Source: Kineococcus terrestris (lineage in GTDB: Bacteria; Actinomycetota; Actinomycetes; Actinomycetales; Kineococcaceae). From it: 64,000 nt of DNA. The position numbers and the translations under genes were made by a program. The notes beneath the pieces are model-generated. The model was not told where the DNA came from and did not search any database. It worked only from the letters and a program-made list of their open reading frames with translations. The stretch lies in NCBI RefSeq assembly GCF_041020765.1, contig NZ_JBEUEJ010000010.1; one strand, given 5' to 3'. Of the stretch, positions 49,156 to 57,517 are shown piece after piece; the first letter of the stretch is position 1, and each line of letters begins with the position of its first letter.

Positions 49156-51432
49156 GTGGACGAGCTGGACGCACCGCTGTCCAGCCGCCTGGGCGCGCGC
49201 ACGGCCGCGCTGCTGGCCGAGGAGCTGGGCCTGGCGACCGTGCGCGACCTGCTGTGGCACCTGCCCCGCCGCTACGTCGAGCGCGGCCAGGTCACCCCCG
49301 TCGGTGACCTGGAGGCCGGTGAGCAGGTCACCGTCGTGGCGCGCGTGCAGGAGGTCGCCGTCCCGCGGCCCATGCGCGCGCGGGCCGGCGCGCTGCTGCA
49401 GGTCACCCTCACCGACGGGCGCACCCCGATCGGCCTGACGTTCTTCGCCCGCCACGTCAACCAGTTCGCCCACCACCGCCGCGAGCTCGTGCCCGGGCGC
49501 ACCGTCGTCGTCTCCGGCAAAGTCGAGCGCTTCCGGCACTCCCTGCAGCTCGCGCGGCCCGACTACCAGGCGCTGCCCGACGGCGTCGACGACGCCGGGG
49601 TCGTCGTCGACCGCCCCGTGCCGCTGTACGCGGCCACCGGCAAGGCGGCCAGCTGGAAGGTCGAGAAGGCCGTGCGCGCCGTCCTGGACCCCCTCGACGA
49701 GCGCGCCGACGGGATCCCCGACGTCCTGCCGCCCGAGCTCGTGGCCCGCCACGGCCTGCTGGGCCCGCTGGCCGCGCTGCGCGCCGTGCACGCCCCCGAC
49801 ACCCGCGAGCACCTGGCGGCCGGGCAGCAGCGGCTGCGCTACGAGGAGGCCTTCGTCCTGCAGACCGCCCTGGCGCAGCGGCGCCACGAGGCGGCCGCCG
49901 AGCGCGCCGTGGCCCGCCCCGGCCGCGCCGGCGGGGCGCTGGACGCCTTCGACGAGCGGCTGCCGTACCCGCTGACGGCCGCGCAGGCGCGCGTGGGCGA
50001 GGAGGTCGCCGCCGACCTGGCCCGCGACCACCCCATGCAGCGCCTGCTGCAGGGCGACGTCGGCGCCGGCAAGACCCTCGTGGCGCTGCGGGCGATGCTG
50101 CGGGTGGTCGACTCCGGCGGCCAGGCCGCGCTGCTGGCCCCCACCGAGGTGCTGGCCTCCCAGCACCTGCGCTCGCTGACCGCCGCGCTGGGCGACCTGG
50201 CCCGCGGCGGGCTGCTCGGCGGCGACGAGCGCGGCACCCGCGTCGTGCTGCTGACCGGCTCGCTGGGGGCCGCGGCCCGGCGCGAGGCGCTGCTGGCCGC
50301 CGCGAGCGGCGAGGCGGGCATCGTCGTGGGCACGCACGCCCTGCTGCAGGAGCACGTGCGGTTCGCCGACCTGGGTCTGGTCGTCGTCGACGAGCAGCAC
50401 CGCTTCGGCGTCGAGCAGCGCGACGCGCTGCGCCGGCGCGGCGGGCGCACCGCCCACCTGCTCGTCATGACCGCCACCCCCATCCCGCGCACCGTCGCGA
50501 TGACCGTCTTCGGGGACCTGGAGACCTCCGTCCTGGACGAGCTGCCGCCCGGGCGCGCCCCCGTGACCACCACCGTGGTGCCGCTGCAGCGCACCTCCTG
50601 GGTCGACCGGGTGTGGGAGCGCGTCGCCGAGGAGGCCGCGCGCGGCCGGCAGACGTACGTGGTGTGCCCGCGCATCGGCGAGGAGCCCGGCGACGACGGC
50701 CCCGCCGCCGCCCCGGCGGCCCCCGCGGACCCGGCCGCGGGGGACCTGGAGCCGGGCACCGACGCGCTGTGGGAGGAGCCGCCGGAGGAGGAGCCGCCCG
50801 CCGGGGACGCCCAGCGCCCCGCCGCGGCCGTCCTCGACGTCGTGCGCACCGTGCGCGAGCACCCGGCGACCAGCGGCCTGCGCACCGAGGTGCTGCACGG
50901 GCGCCTGCCCGCCGCGGAGAAGGAGGACGTCATGCGCCGCTTCGCCGCCGGCGAGGTGGACGTCGTCGTCGCCACCACCGTCGTCGAGGTCGGCGTCGAC
51001 GTGCCCACCGCCTCCGTCATGGTCGTCGTCGACGCCGACCGCTTCGGCATCTCCCAGCTGCACCAGCTGCGCGGGCGCATCGGCCGCGGCGGGCTGCCCG
51101 GCACGTGCCTGCTGCTGACCGGCGTGGAGGAGGGCTCGGCGGCCGGGAAGCGCCTGAAGGCGCTGGCGGCCACCACCGACGGGTTCGCCCTGGCCCAGGT
51201 CGACCTGGAGCAGCGCCGCGAGGGCGACGTCCTGGGCGCCGCGCAGTCCGGGCGGCGCACCTCCCTGCAGCTGCTCAGCGTGCTGCGCGACGCCGACGTC
51301 ATCGCCGAGGCCCGCCGCGACGCCACCGAGCTCGTCGAGCGCGACCCGGCGCTGACCGGGCACCCGGCGCTGGCCGCGGCCGTCGCCGAGCGCGTCTCCG
51401 GCGACACCGAGCGGTTCCTGGAGCGCGCGTGA
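49156..51432 (+). CDS. recG: ATP-dependent DNA helicase RecG
   Basis: 758 residues. It remodels stalled forks and Holliday junctions. An N-terminal wedge/OB domain (residues ~50-150) is followed by helicase domains with Walker A GDVGAGKT near residue 300, DEQH box VVVDEQHRFGVEQ, motif III TATPIPRT, and QLRGRIGR in the second lobe. A Pro/Glu/Ala insert near residue ~515-555 lies between the helicase lobes. First gene of a four-gene coupled run: the next three starts overlap the preceding stops as GTGA. Confidence 0.94.
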   Translation: MDELDAPLSSRLGARTAALLAEELGLATVRDLLWHLPRRYVERGQVTPVGDLEAGEQVTVVARVQEVAVPRPMRARAGALLQVTLTDGRTPIGLTFFARHVNQFAHHRRELVPGRTVVVSGKVERFRHSLQLARPDYQALPDGVDDAGVVVDRPVPLYAATGKAASWKVEKAVRAVLDPLDERADGIPDVLPPELVARHGLLGPLAALRAVHAPDTREHLAAGQQRLRYEEAFVLQTALAQRRHEAAAERAVARPGRAGGALDAFDERLPYPLTAAQARVGEEVAADLARDHPMQRLLQGDVGAGKTLVALRAMLRVVDSGGQAALLAPTEVLASQHLRSLTAALGDLARGGLLGGDERGTRVVLLTGSLGAAARREALLAAASGEAGIVVGTHALLQEHVRFADLGLVVVDEQHRFGVEQRDALRRRGGRTAHLLVMTATPIPRTVAMTVFGDLETSVLDELPPGRAPVTTTVVPLQRTSWVDRVWERVAEEAARGRQTYVVCPRIGEEPGDDGPAAAPAAPADPAAGDLEPGTDALWEEPPEEEPPAGDAQRPAAAVLDVVRTVREHPATSGLRTEVLHGRLPAAEKEDVMRRFAAGEVDVVVATTVVEVGVDVPTASVMVVVDADRFGISQLHQLRGRIGRGGLPGTCLLLTGVEEGSAAGKRLKALAATTDGFALAQVDLEQRREGDVLGAAQSGRRTSLQLLSVLRDADVIAEARRDATELVERDPALTGHPALAAAVAERVSGDTERFLERA

Positions 51433-52193
51433 GCACCCGCGCCCCGCGCGCCGCCCGCGCGGCGGAGGCGTCCGGGGCGTCCGGGCCGCTGCTGAGCCTG
51501 CGGGAGCTGTCCGTCGGCTGGAGCGCCGAGCCGGTGTGCGCCCCCGTCACCGTGGACGTCGCTCCCGGGGAGGCGGTGTGCCTGGTCGGCGCCAACGGCG
51601 CGGGCAAGTCCACCGTCCTGCGCGCCGTCGCCGGCCTGCTGGAGCCGCTGGCCGGGCAGGTCCTGCTCCAGGGGCAGCCCGTCGACGAGCGCTCGGCGTC
51701 CTTCCGCCGCCGGGTCGCCTGCGTCTTCGACGAGGACGCCTGGTTCGCCGAGCTGTCGGTGGCCGAGCACCTGGAGCTCGTCGCCCGCGGCCACGGCGTG
51801 CGCGACGTGGCCGCCGTCGTGGACGCCGAGCTGGCCGCGCAGCGGCTGACCGGGGCCGCCGACCAGCTGCCCGTGTCCCTGTCCAGCGGGCAGAAGCGCC
51901 GCCTGCTGCTGGCCGCCGCCCTCGTGCGCCCGCGCGCGCTGCTGCTGCTCGACGAGCCGGAGCAGCGCCTGGACCCGCCCGGGCGCGCCGCGCTGCTGGA
52001 GCGGCTGCGCGCCGAGCGGGACGCGGGCACGGCGCTGCTCGTGGCCACCCACGACACCGTCCTGCTGCGCGGCCTGGCCGACCGCGCCGTCGTCGTCGAC
52101 GACGCGGCGGACGCCGGGGACGGCGGGCCCGCCGGCTGTCGGGTCGTGGACGCCGAGGAGGCCGCCCGCGTGGTCTCGGACCCGGTCGCGTGA
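51429..52193 (+). CDS. ABC transporter ATP-binding protein
   Basis: 254 residues from the GTG overlapping the recG stop. Walker A GANGAGKST near residue 57, signature LSSGQKRRL (non-classical but functional-looking), Walker B ALLLLDEPEQRL and a switch His in LLVATHD. It energises a transporter whose membrane part is almost certainly the next gene, DUF6297, coupled by another GTGA overlap. Single-domain ATPases of this kind with a polytopic partner are typically exporters. Substrate unknown. Confidence 0.88.
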   Translation: MSTRAPRAARAAEASGASGPLLSLRELSVGWSAEPVCAPVTVDVAPGEAVCLVGANGAGKSTVLRAVAGLLEPLAGQVLLQGQPVDERSASFRRRVACVFDEDAWFAELSVAEHLELVARGHGVRDVAAVVDAELAAQRLTGAADQLPVSLSSGQKRRLLLAAALVRPRALLLLDEPEQRLDPPGRAALLERLRAERDAGTALLVATHDTVLLRGLADRAVVVDDAADAGDGGPAGCRVVDAEEAARVVSDPVA

Positions 52194-53926
52194 GCGCCCG
52201 CACCGGCTCCGCGACCGGCTCCGCGACCGGCCCCGCGACCGGCCCCGCGACCGGCCCCGCGACCGCCCTGCCCGGTCCCGCCGCGGGCGCCGCGCTGCCC
52301 ACCCGCCGCGACCTGGTCCGCGAGGCGAGCCCCGCGCGCGCCCTGCGCGGGTTGCGCACCGCCGTCACCGACACGTACACGACGGTGCTGGAGGTCGCCA
52401 TCGCCACGCTCCTGCTCCTGGGCGCCAGCTCCTCGCTGCGCCAGGCGCTGCAGCGGGGCCTGGCCGAGCCGGCCGCCGGACCCGGCCCGGTCACCAGCAC
52501 CTCCGCCGTGGCGGCCGCCGCCGGGCTGGCCGTCGCCGCCGTCCTGCTGCTGCTGGCCGGGCTGTGCCGGCTGGGGCCGGTCAGCCTGCCCGCCGCCCCG
52601 ACGGCGTGGTGGACGCCGCTGCCGGTGGCGCGCGAGGCGCTGCTGCGGCCCGTCGTGCGCCGGCGCGCCGCCGCGCTGGCCGCCGCCGGGGCGCTGACCT
52701 GCGCGTGGGCGGCCTCGGTCGCCCTGGGCGCCACCGGGACGGCCGGCGCGGGGACGGTCGTCGCCGCCGTGGCGGGGGCGGCCGTGCTGGGGGCCGCGCT
52801 GGCCGCCGGGGGTGCGGCGCTGCTGCTGCCGGTGCTCGTGCGGCACCCGGCGCGCGCGTCCACGCCGCGGCTGCTGCGGCGCGCGGCCGCCCTGGACGCT
52901 GCCGCCGCGGTGCTCGTCGTCCTCCTGGCCGTCTCGGCGGCGGCCGCGGTGCCGGTGGCGTCCGTGCCGCCCGCCGCGCTGGCCGTCCCGGCGGCCGCGG
53001 CGGCGCTGGCCGCGCTGGTCGCCCTGGCCGGTCCGGGCCGGCGCGCGCACCGCGACGTGGCCGGCACCCCGGCCGCAGCGCTGCGCCGGGGCTCGGCCCG
53101 CCTGACCCGGCTGACGGCCTCGCTGCTGCAGCTGGACCTGCGCGAGACGGGTCGGGCGCTGGCCGCCGACGGTCCCCCCCGCGTCCGCTCCGCCCGCCCG
53201 GCCGGGCGGCGGGCGCCGCGCGTGCGCGGGCCGCTGGGGGCGGTGCTGACCGCCGACCTGCTCCTGCTGCGCCGCCAGCCGCGCCGGCTCATCACCGCCG
53301 CCGTCCTGGTCCTCGCGCCGCTGGTCGTGGCGGCGGCCACCTCCGCCCACCCGGGTGTCGTGGCGCTGCTGCTGTGGGTGGCCGGGTACGCGGCCGCCAC
53401 CACCCTGTCCGAGCCGGCGCGCAGCGCGGTCCTGGTGCCCGCGGCGGTGCGCGCCCTGCCGGTGGACGCCCGCGCCGTCGTCCTCGTGCGGCTGCTGCCG
53501 GTGGCCGCGCTGTGCGCGCTGTGGGGCGCGCTGGCCGTGCCGCTGGCCGCGACGACGTCGGGGCTGGTCACCGCGGGCGGTCCCACGGCCTGGTGGGCGT
53601 GGGCGCTGCTGGGGGCGCTGGCCGGGCCCGGCTGGGCGGCCGCGGCCCTGCGCGGGGCGCTGCGCCCGGACCCCGACCTGTCGCGCCCGCAGGTCGTCAC
53701 GGCGATGGGCGCCGTGCCCACCGCCGCCGTGGCCGCGGTCTCCACCGGCCCGGACCTGGCGGTCCTGGCGACCCTGCCGCTGCTGCTGGCCCTGCTGGCC
53801 GGCGGCGCCGTCGGCCTGGTCGTGGAGGGGCAGGTGGTCGCCACGCTGGCCGCGGTGGCGATCGGCTGGGGCTACGCCGCCGCGCGCGCCCGGGCCCGCG
53901 AGCCGCGCACCGGGGCCGCCGCGTGA
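52190..53926 (+). CDS. DUF6297 polytopic membrane protein, ABC partner
   Basis: 578 residues with ten or more membrane segments in two clusters (about 65-290 and 365-570) separated by a basic cytoplasmic stretch. I recognise it as DUF6297, known only from actinobacteria next to ABC ATPases. The first ~25 residues are TGSA/TGPA repeats from a DNA minisatellite. Starts by GTGA overlap with the ATPase gene and ends by GTGA overlap with rsmD, so a transporter pair is embedded inside a DNA-repair/ribosome-maturation operon. No function known. Confidence 0.75.
   Translation: MSARTGSATGSATGPATGPATGPATALPGPAAGAALPTRRDLVREASPARALRGLRTAVTDTYTTVLEVAIATLLLLGASSSLRQALQRGLAEPAAGPGPVTSTSAVAAAAGLAVAAVLLLLAGLCRLGPVSLPAAPTAWWTPLPVAREALLRPVVRRRAAALAAAGALTCAWAASVALGATGTAGAGTVVAAVAGAAVLGAALAAGGAALLLPVLVRHPARASTPRLLRRAAALDAAAAVLVVLLAVSAAAAVPVASVPPAALAVPAAAAALAALVALAGPGRRAHRDVAGTPAAALRRGSARLTRLTASLLQLDLRETGRALAADGPPRVRSARPAGRRAPRVRGPLGAVLTADLLLLRRQPRRLITAAVLVLAPLVVAAATSAHPGVVALLLWVAGYAAATTLSEPARSAVLVPAAVRALPVDARAVVLVRLLPVAALCALWGALAVPLAATTSGLVTAGGPTAWWAWALLGALAGPGWAAAALRGALRPDPDLSRPQVVTAMGAVPTAAVAAVSTGPDLAVLATLPLLLALLAGGAVGLVVEGQVVATLAAVAIGWGYAAARARAREPRTGAAA
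52202..52267 (+). repeat. 12-base minisatellite at the start of DUF6297
   Basis: Five full copies of accggcyccgcg followed by a partial sixth, coding for T-G-S/P-A units. Confidence 0.85.
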
Positions 53927-54534
53927 CGCGCATCGTCGCCGGCGCGGCCGGCGGGCGGCGGCTGAAGGTGCCGCCGGGGCAGACCACCCGGCCCACGAGC
54001 GACCGGGTGCGCGAGGCGCTGTTCTCCGCGCTGGAGGCCGCCGGCGCCGTCCGCGGCGCGCGCGTGCTCGACCTGTACGCCGGCTCGGGCGCGCTGGGCC
54101 TGGAGGCCGCCAGCCGCGGCGCCGGGCGCGTCGTCCTCGTCGAGGCCGACCGCCGGGCCGCGCAGGTGGCGCGCGCCAACGCCGCGGCTCTGGCGCTGCC
54201 GGGGGTGCGGGTCGTCGCCGACCGCGTCGAGCGCCACCTGGGCGCCGCCGCGGCGGCGGGGGAGCGGTACGACCTGGCCCTCCTGGACCCGCCCTACCCC
54301 CTGGGCGAGGACGAGCTGGCGGCCGTCCTGGCCGCGCTGGCGCCCCTGCTGGCCCCCGGCGCGACCGTCGTCGCCGAGCGCAGCAGCCGCTCCCCGCGCC
54401 CGCGCTGGCCGGCCGCGCTGGAGCCCGGCCGCGAGCGCCGCTACGGCGAGACGGCCGTGTGGACGGCCCACCTCCCGGACGACGGCGACGACGACGGCGG
54501 GGGAGCGGGCGGGGACGGGCCGGTGGACGGCTAG
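53923..54534 (+). CDS. rsmD: 16S rRNA (guanine(966)-N2)-methyltransferase
   Basis: 203 residues from a GTG overlapping the previous stop. N-terminal RIVAGAAGGRRLKVPPG and RPTSDRVREALFSAL are RsmD hallmarks. The SAM motif is DLYAGSGALGLEAASRGA, and the catalytic motif is LLDPPYPLG. It methylates G966 of 16S rRNA. The tail is an Asp/Gly-rich extension of ~20 residues. The stop is TAG, lying inside the -10 hexamer of coaD. Confidence 0.93.
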   Translation: MTRIVAGAAGGRRLKVPPGQTTRPTSDRVREALFSALEAAGAVRGARVLDLYAGSGALGLEAASRGAGRVVLVEADRRAAQVARANAAALALPGVRVVADRVERHLGAAAAAGERYDLALLDPPYPLGEDELAAVLAALAPLLAPGATVVAERSSRSPRPRWPAALEPGRERRYGETAVWTAHLPDDGDDDGGGAGGDGPVDG

Positions 54535-54543
54535 GGTCCGCGC
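54532..54543 (+). promoter_or_regulatory. coaD: Leaderless-type promoter of coaD overlapping the rsmD stop
   Basis: TAGGGT (54532-54537) is six bases before the GTG at 54544; its first three bases are the rsmD stop codon. Confidence 0.5.
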
Positions 54544-55071
54544 GTGGACGCCCCTCCCGCCCGCCGCTGCGTGTGCCCCGGCAGCTTCGACCCGGTCACC
54601 GTCGGCCACGTCGACGTCGTGCTGCGCGCCGCCGCGGTGTTCGACGAGGTCGTCGTCGGGGTGGCCACCAACCCCGCCAAGCGCGGCCTGTTCGACGGGC
54701 CCGAGCGCGTGGCGCTGGTGCGCGAGGCGCTCGAGGGCACCGGCGACCCGCGGGCGGCCCGGGTGCGGGTGGAGGAGTTCGCCGGCGGCCTGCTCGTCGA
54801 GCACTGCCGCCGGGTCGGCGCCGACGTCGTGGTCAAGGGCCTGCGCGGTGGCACGGACTACGCCTACGAGCTGCCGATGGCGCTGATGAACCGGCACCTG
54901 GCCGGTGTGGAGACGGTGTTCGTCGTCGGCGACCCGCGCTTCGAGCACGTGTCCTCCAGCCTGGTCAAGGAGGTCGCCCGCCACGGCGGCGACGTGCGCG
55001 ACCTCGTCCCGGCCGCGGTGCACGGGCCGCTGCTGCGGCGGCTGAGCGGCGTGGACGACGTGGCCGGCTGA
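54544..55071 (+). CDS. coaD: Pantetheine-phosphate adenylyltransferase
   Basis: 175 residues, slightly longer than the usual ~160. It adenylates 4'-phosphopantetheine in coenzyme A synthesis. The nucleotidyltransferase motif is CPGSFDPVTVGHVDVV. VVKGLRGGTDYAYELPMALMNRHL and FEHVSSSLVKEVARHGGDV complete the signature. rsmD-coaD is a conserved pair. CoA and its phosphopantetheine feed AcpP modification. Confidence 0.94.
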   Translation: MDAPPARRCVCPGSFDPVTVGHVDVVLRAAAVFDEVVVGVATNPAKRGLFDGPERVALVREALEGTGDPRAARVRVEEFAGGLLVEHCRRVGADVVVKGLRGGTDYAYELPMALMNRHLAGVETVFVVGDPRFEHVSSSLVKEVARHGGDVRDLVPAAVHGPLLRRLSGVDDVAG

Positions 55072-55161
55072 GCACCCGTCCGGGCGTGGGCGGGGCCCCG
55101 CCGCGGGCGGCGGCACGGCAGGATGGGCCGGTCCCGGTCGTCCGTGAGGAAGCAGGTAGTC

Positions 55162-55752
55162 GTGGAGGTGCACGAGAAGCTCGGCGAGCTCGCCGCGCTC
55201 GTGTCGGGGGCCCGGGCGGTCCCGCTGTCCTCGTCGGTGGTCGTCGACCGCGAGCAGGTGCTGCGGCTGGTCGCCGAGGTGCGCCGGCTGCTGCCGGCGG
55301 AGGTCCAGCAGGCCGGTGACGTGCTGGCGCAGCGCGACGAGGTGCTCGAGGCGGCCCGCGAGCAGGCCGACCACGTGCTGGCCGAGGCGCGCGCCCGCGC
55401 CGAGGAGCTCACCGACTCCCAGGCCGTCACCCGCGCGGCCCGCGAGCGCGCCGAGCACATCGTCACCACGGCCCGCGAGGAGGCCCACCGGCTGCGCGTG
55501 GACGCCGACGCCTGGTGCGACGGCAAGCTGGGCGACTTCGAGGAGGAGCTGGAGCGCCTGCAGCAGCAGGCCCGCCGCGGCCGCGAGCGGCTGAAGGTCC
55601 GCACCCCGGGCGAGGACCCCGCCGCCGGCGGCACCGGGGCGGCCGACGGCGCGGCGGCACCCGGTGCGGCACCCGGCGCGGCGCCCGCGGCCGCCGCGGA
55701 GGGGGGCGCCCCGGCGGCCCCGCGGCCCGGGGGCGCCAGCCCCGCCCGCTGA
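55162..55752 (+). CDS. DivIVA-like coiled-coil protein
   Basis: 196 residues from the GTG at 55162; an ATG 13 codons earlier is possible, but similarity as I recall it begins at VHEKLGELAALVSGAR. Residues ~35-145 are a continuous Ala/Glu/Arg-rich coiled coil (AREQADHVLAEARARAEELT), which recalls DivIVA and ATP-synthase b proteins. The last ~45 residues are an Ala/Pro/Gly tail. Proteins of this sort are encoded after coaD in actinomycetes and are often annotated as cell-division initiation proteins without proof. Confidence 0.72.
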   Translation: MEVHEKLGELAALVSGARAVPLSSSVVVDREQVLRLVAEVRRLLPAEVQQAGDVLAQRDEVLEAAREQADHVLAEARARAEELTDSQAVTRAARERAEHIVTTAREEAHRLRVDADAWCDGKLGDFEEELERLQQQARRGRERLKVRTPGEDPAAGGTGAADGAAAPGAAPGAAPAAAAEGGAPAAPRPGGASPAR

Positions 55753-55760
55753 GCCCCCGC

Positions 55761-55801
55761 GGTGCTCGCGGCGGCGACCGCGGGGGTGCTCGCGGCGGCG
55801 A
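55761..55801. repeat. 17-base direct repeat upstream of DUF177
   Basis: ggtgctcgcggcggcga occurs twice with a 24-base period (55761-55777 and 55785-55801). The second copy abuts a possible -35 (TTGGGT, 55802-55807), 19 bases before TACCCT (55827-55832). Confidence 0.65.
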
Positions 55802-55930
55802 TTGGGTGAGCGGGCACCTGCTCGGCTACCCTTGACCCCGGCCTCGACGCCCGTGGTGCTCACCGCGCGCGGCGGGGCCGACTGGCGCGTCCCGCGCGCC
55901 ACCCGCAGTCGTCGTCTGGAGGACGGTCCC

Positions 55931-56521
55931 GTGAGCAAGGTGCAGGAGGGTCGGCTCGACCCGTCCGCGCCGCTGGTGCTGTCCACGCACGAGCTGGGGC
56001 GGCGTCCCGGGTCGATGCGCACGTACACCGCCACCGTGCCCGCGCCCGCCGACCTCGGCATCGCCGTCATCGGCGTGCCGGAGGGCAGCGACCTCCACCT
56101 CGACCTCCGCCTGGAGGCCGTGATGGAGGGGGTGCTGGTCTCGGGGACGGTGCGCGCGACGGCCGTGGGCGAGTGCGTGCGCTGCCTCACCGAGGTGACC
56201 GAGGAGGTCACCGTCGAGGTGCAGGAGCTGTTCGCCTACCCCGGCCGCACGCCCGCGGAGGTCGCCGACGAGGAGGACGAGGTCCGCGAGGTCGCCGCCG
56301 GCGAGCTCGTCGACATCGAGCCCGCCGTGCGCGACGCCGTCGTGCTGGAGCTGCCGTTCCAGCCGGAGTGCGGCGGCGTGTGCCAGCAGGACTGGGAGAT
56401 CGGGGTCTCCGAGCAGGCCCCGTCCCCCGACCGACCGGCGGACCCGCGCTGGTCCGCCCTGGAGGGCCTGCTCGCGCAGCAGCCCGACGAGAACCCGTCC
56501 GGATCGAGAGAGAAGAGCTGA
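55931..56521 (+). CDS. DUF177 (YceD) family protein
   Basis: 196 residues from the GTG at 55931 with GGAGGAC six bases upstream. DUF177 core: VRATAVGECVRCLTEVTEEVTVEVQELFAYP, with the CxxC C-V-R-C, and a second Cys pair (ECGGVC) near residue 145 in LELPFQPECGGVC. In bacteria and plants it is needed for 23S rRNA accumulation and ribosome assembly; its gene almost always precedes rpmF, as here (two bases apart). Confidence 0.9.
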   Translation: MSKVQEGRLDPSAPLVLSTHELGRRPGSMRTYTATVPAPADLGIAVIGVPEGSDLHLDLRLEAVMEGVLVSGTVRATAVGECVRCLTEVTEEVTVEVQELFAYPGRTPAEVADEEDEVREVAAGELVDIEPAVRDAVVLELPFQPECGGVCQQDWEIGVSEQAPSPDRPADPRWSALEGLLAQQPDENPSGSREKS

Positions 56522-56523
56522 CC

Positions 56524-56727
56524 GTGGCCGTCCCGAAGCGGAAGATGTCCCGCAGCAACACGCGGTCGCGCCGCGCGCAGTGGAAGGCGTCGGAGGAGAC
56601 GCTGGTCCGCAGCACCCAGCGCGGCCAGGCCGTCTACGCGCGCCCGCACCAGGCCCGGGTCGTGACCGACTCGGCCGGCACCCCGCTGTACCTGGAGTAC
56701 AAGGGCCGCAAGGTCAAGGACCTCTGA
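56524..56727 (+). CDS. rpmF: 50S ribosomal protein L32
   Basis: 67 residues from a GTG at 56524. VPKRKMSRSNTRSRRAQWK is the L32 start. The usual C-terminal zinc cysteines are missing (C-minus form), so L32 here needs no zinc, in contrast to the zinc-type L28 at 47530. Directly follows DUF177 and precedes rnc. Confidence 0.94.
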   Translation: MAVPKRKMSRSNTRSRRAQWKASEETLVRSTQRGQAVYARPHQARVVTDSAGTPLYLEYKGRKVKDL

Positions 56728-56743
56728 GCTGAGCTCGGAGGAG

Positions 56744-57499
56744 GTGGTCGGCTCCCGGCCGGCCGGCGTGCGCAACCACGTGGACGCCGACCGGCTGGAG
56801 GCCGACCTCGGCGTGTCGATCGACCGCCAGCTGCTCGTGCAGGCCTTCACCCACCGCTCGTACGCGTACGAGCACGGGGGGCTGCCGACGAACGAGCGGC
56901 TGGAGTTCCTCGGCGACGCCGTGCTGGGCCTGGTCGTCACCGACGAGCTGTACCGCCGCTTCCCCGACGTGCCCGAGGGGCGCCTGGCGAAGCTGCGGGC
57001 GTCCGTGGTGAACATGCGCGCCCTGGCCGACGTGGCCCGCGGCCTGCGGCTGGGCGACTCGGTCCGGCTGGGCAAGGGCGAGGAGACCACCGGCGGCCGG
57101 GACAAGTCCTCCATCCTCGCCGACACGCTCGAGGCGGTCATCGGCGCCGCGTACCTGTCGCTGGGCCTGGACACCGCGCGCGCGTTCGTGCTGCGGCTGG
57201 TGACCCCGCTCGTGGAGGCCTCCGAGCGGCTGGGCGCGGCCGGCACCGACTGGAAGACGGCCCTGCAGGAGCTCACGGCGTCCTCGGGCCTGGGCGCCCC
57301 CTCGTACGTGGTCACCGACTCCGGTCCGGACCACGCCAAGAGCTTCCGCGCCGAGGCCGTCGTCGCCGGCACCCCGCTGGGCGAGGGCGCCGGGCGCAGC
57401 AAGAAGGAGGCCGAGCAGCAGGCCGCCGCGGCCGCGGTGAGCAGCCTGCGCGAGGCCGGGACCGCGCGCTCCGTGCGCGACGAGCCCGCCGACCGCTGA
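56744..57499 (+). CDS. rnc: Ribonuclease III
   Basis: 251 residues from GTG 56744, or 243 from GTG 56768; neither has an ideally spaced ribosome site. The signature NERLEFLGDAVLGLVV lies near residue 45. DTLEAVIGAAYLS holds the second pair of acidic catalytic residues. The C-terminal ~75 residues are a double-stranded RNA-binding domain (DWKTALQELT to EAEQQAAAAAV). It cleaves double-stranded RNA, including rRNA precursors. Order rpmF-rnc-mutM is conserved in actinobacteria. Confidence 0.94.
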   Translation: MVGSRPAGVRNHVDADRLEADLGVSIDRQLLVQAFTHRSYAYEHGGLPTNERLEFLGDAVLGLVVTDELYRRFPDVPEGRLAKLRASVVNMRALADVARGLRLGDSVRLGKGEETTGGRDKSSILADTLEAVIGAAYLSLGLDTARAFVLRLVTPLVEASERLGAAGTDWKTALQELTASSGLGAPSYVVTDSGPDHAKSFRAEAVVAGTPLGEGAGRSKKEAEQQAAAAAVSSLREAGTARSVRDEPADR

Positions 57500-57517
57500 G
57501 GCGCCCGAGGACGCGCC

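Noticed and set aside
51429..53926. The ABC ATPase/DUF6297 pair as recently transferred genes
   Set aside because: GC content and codon pattern match the surroundings and all junctions are coupled GTGA overlaps, which argues against a recent insertion.
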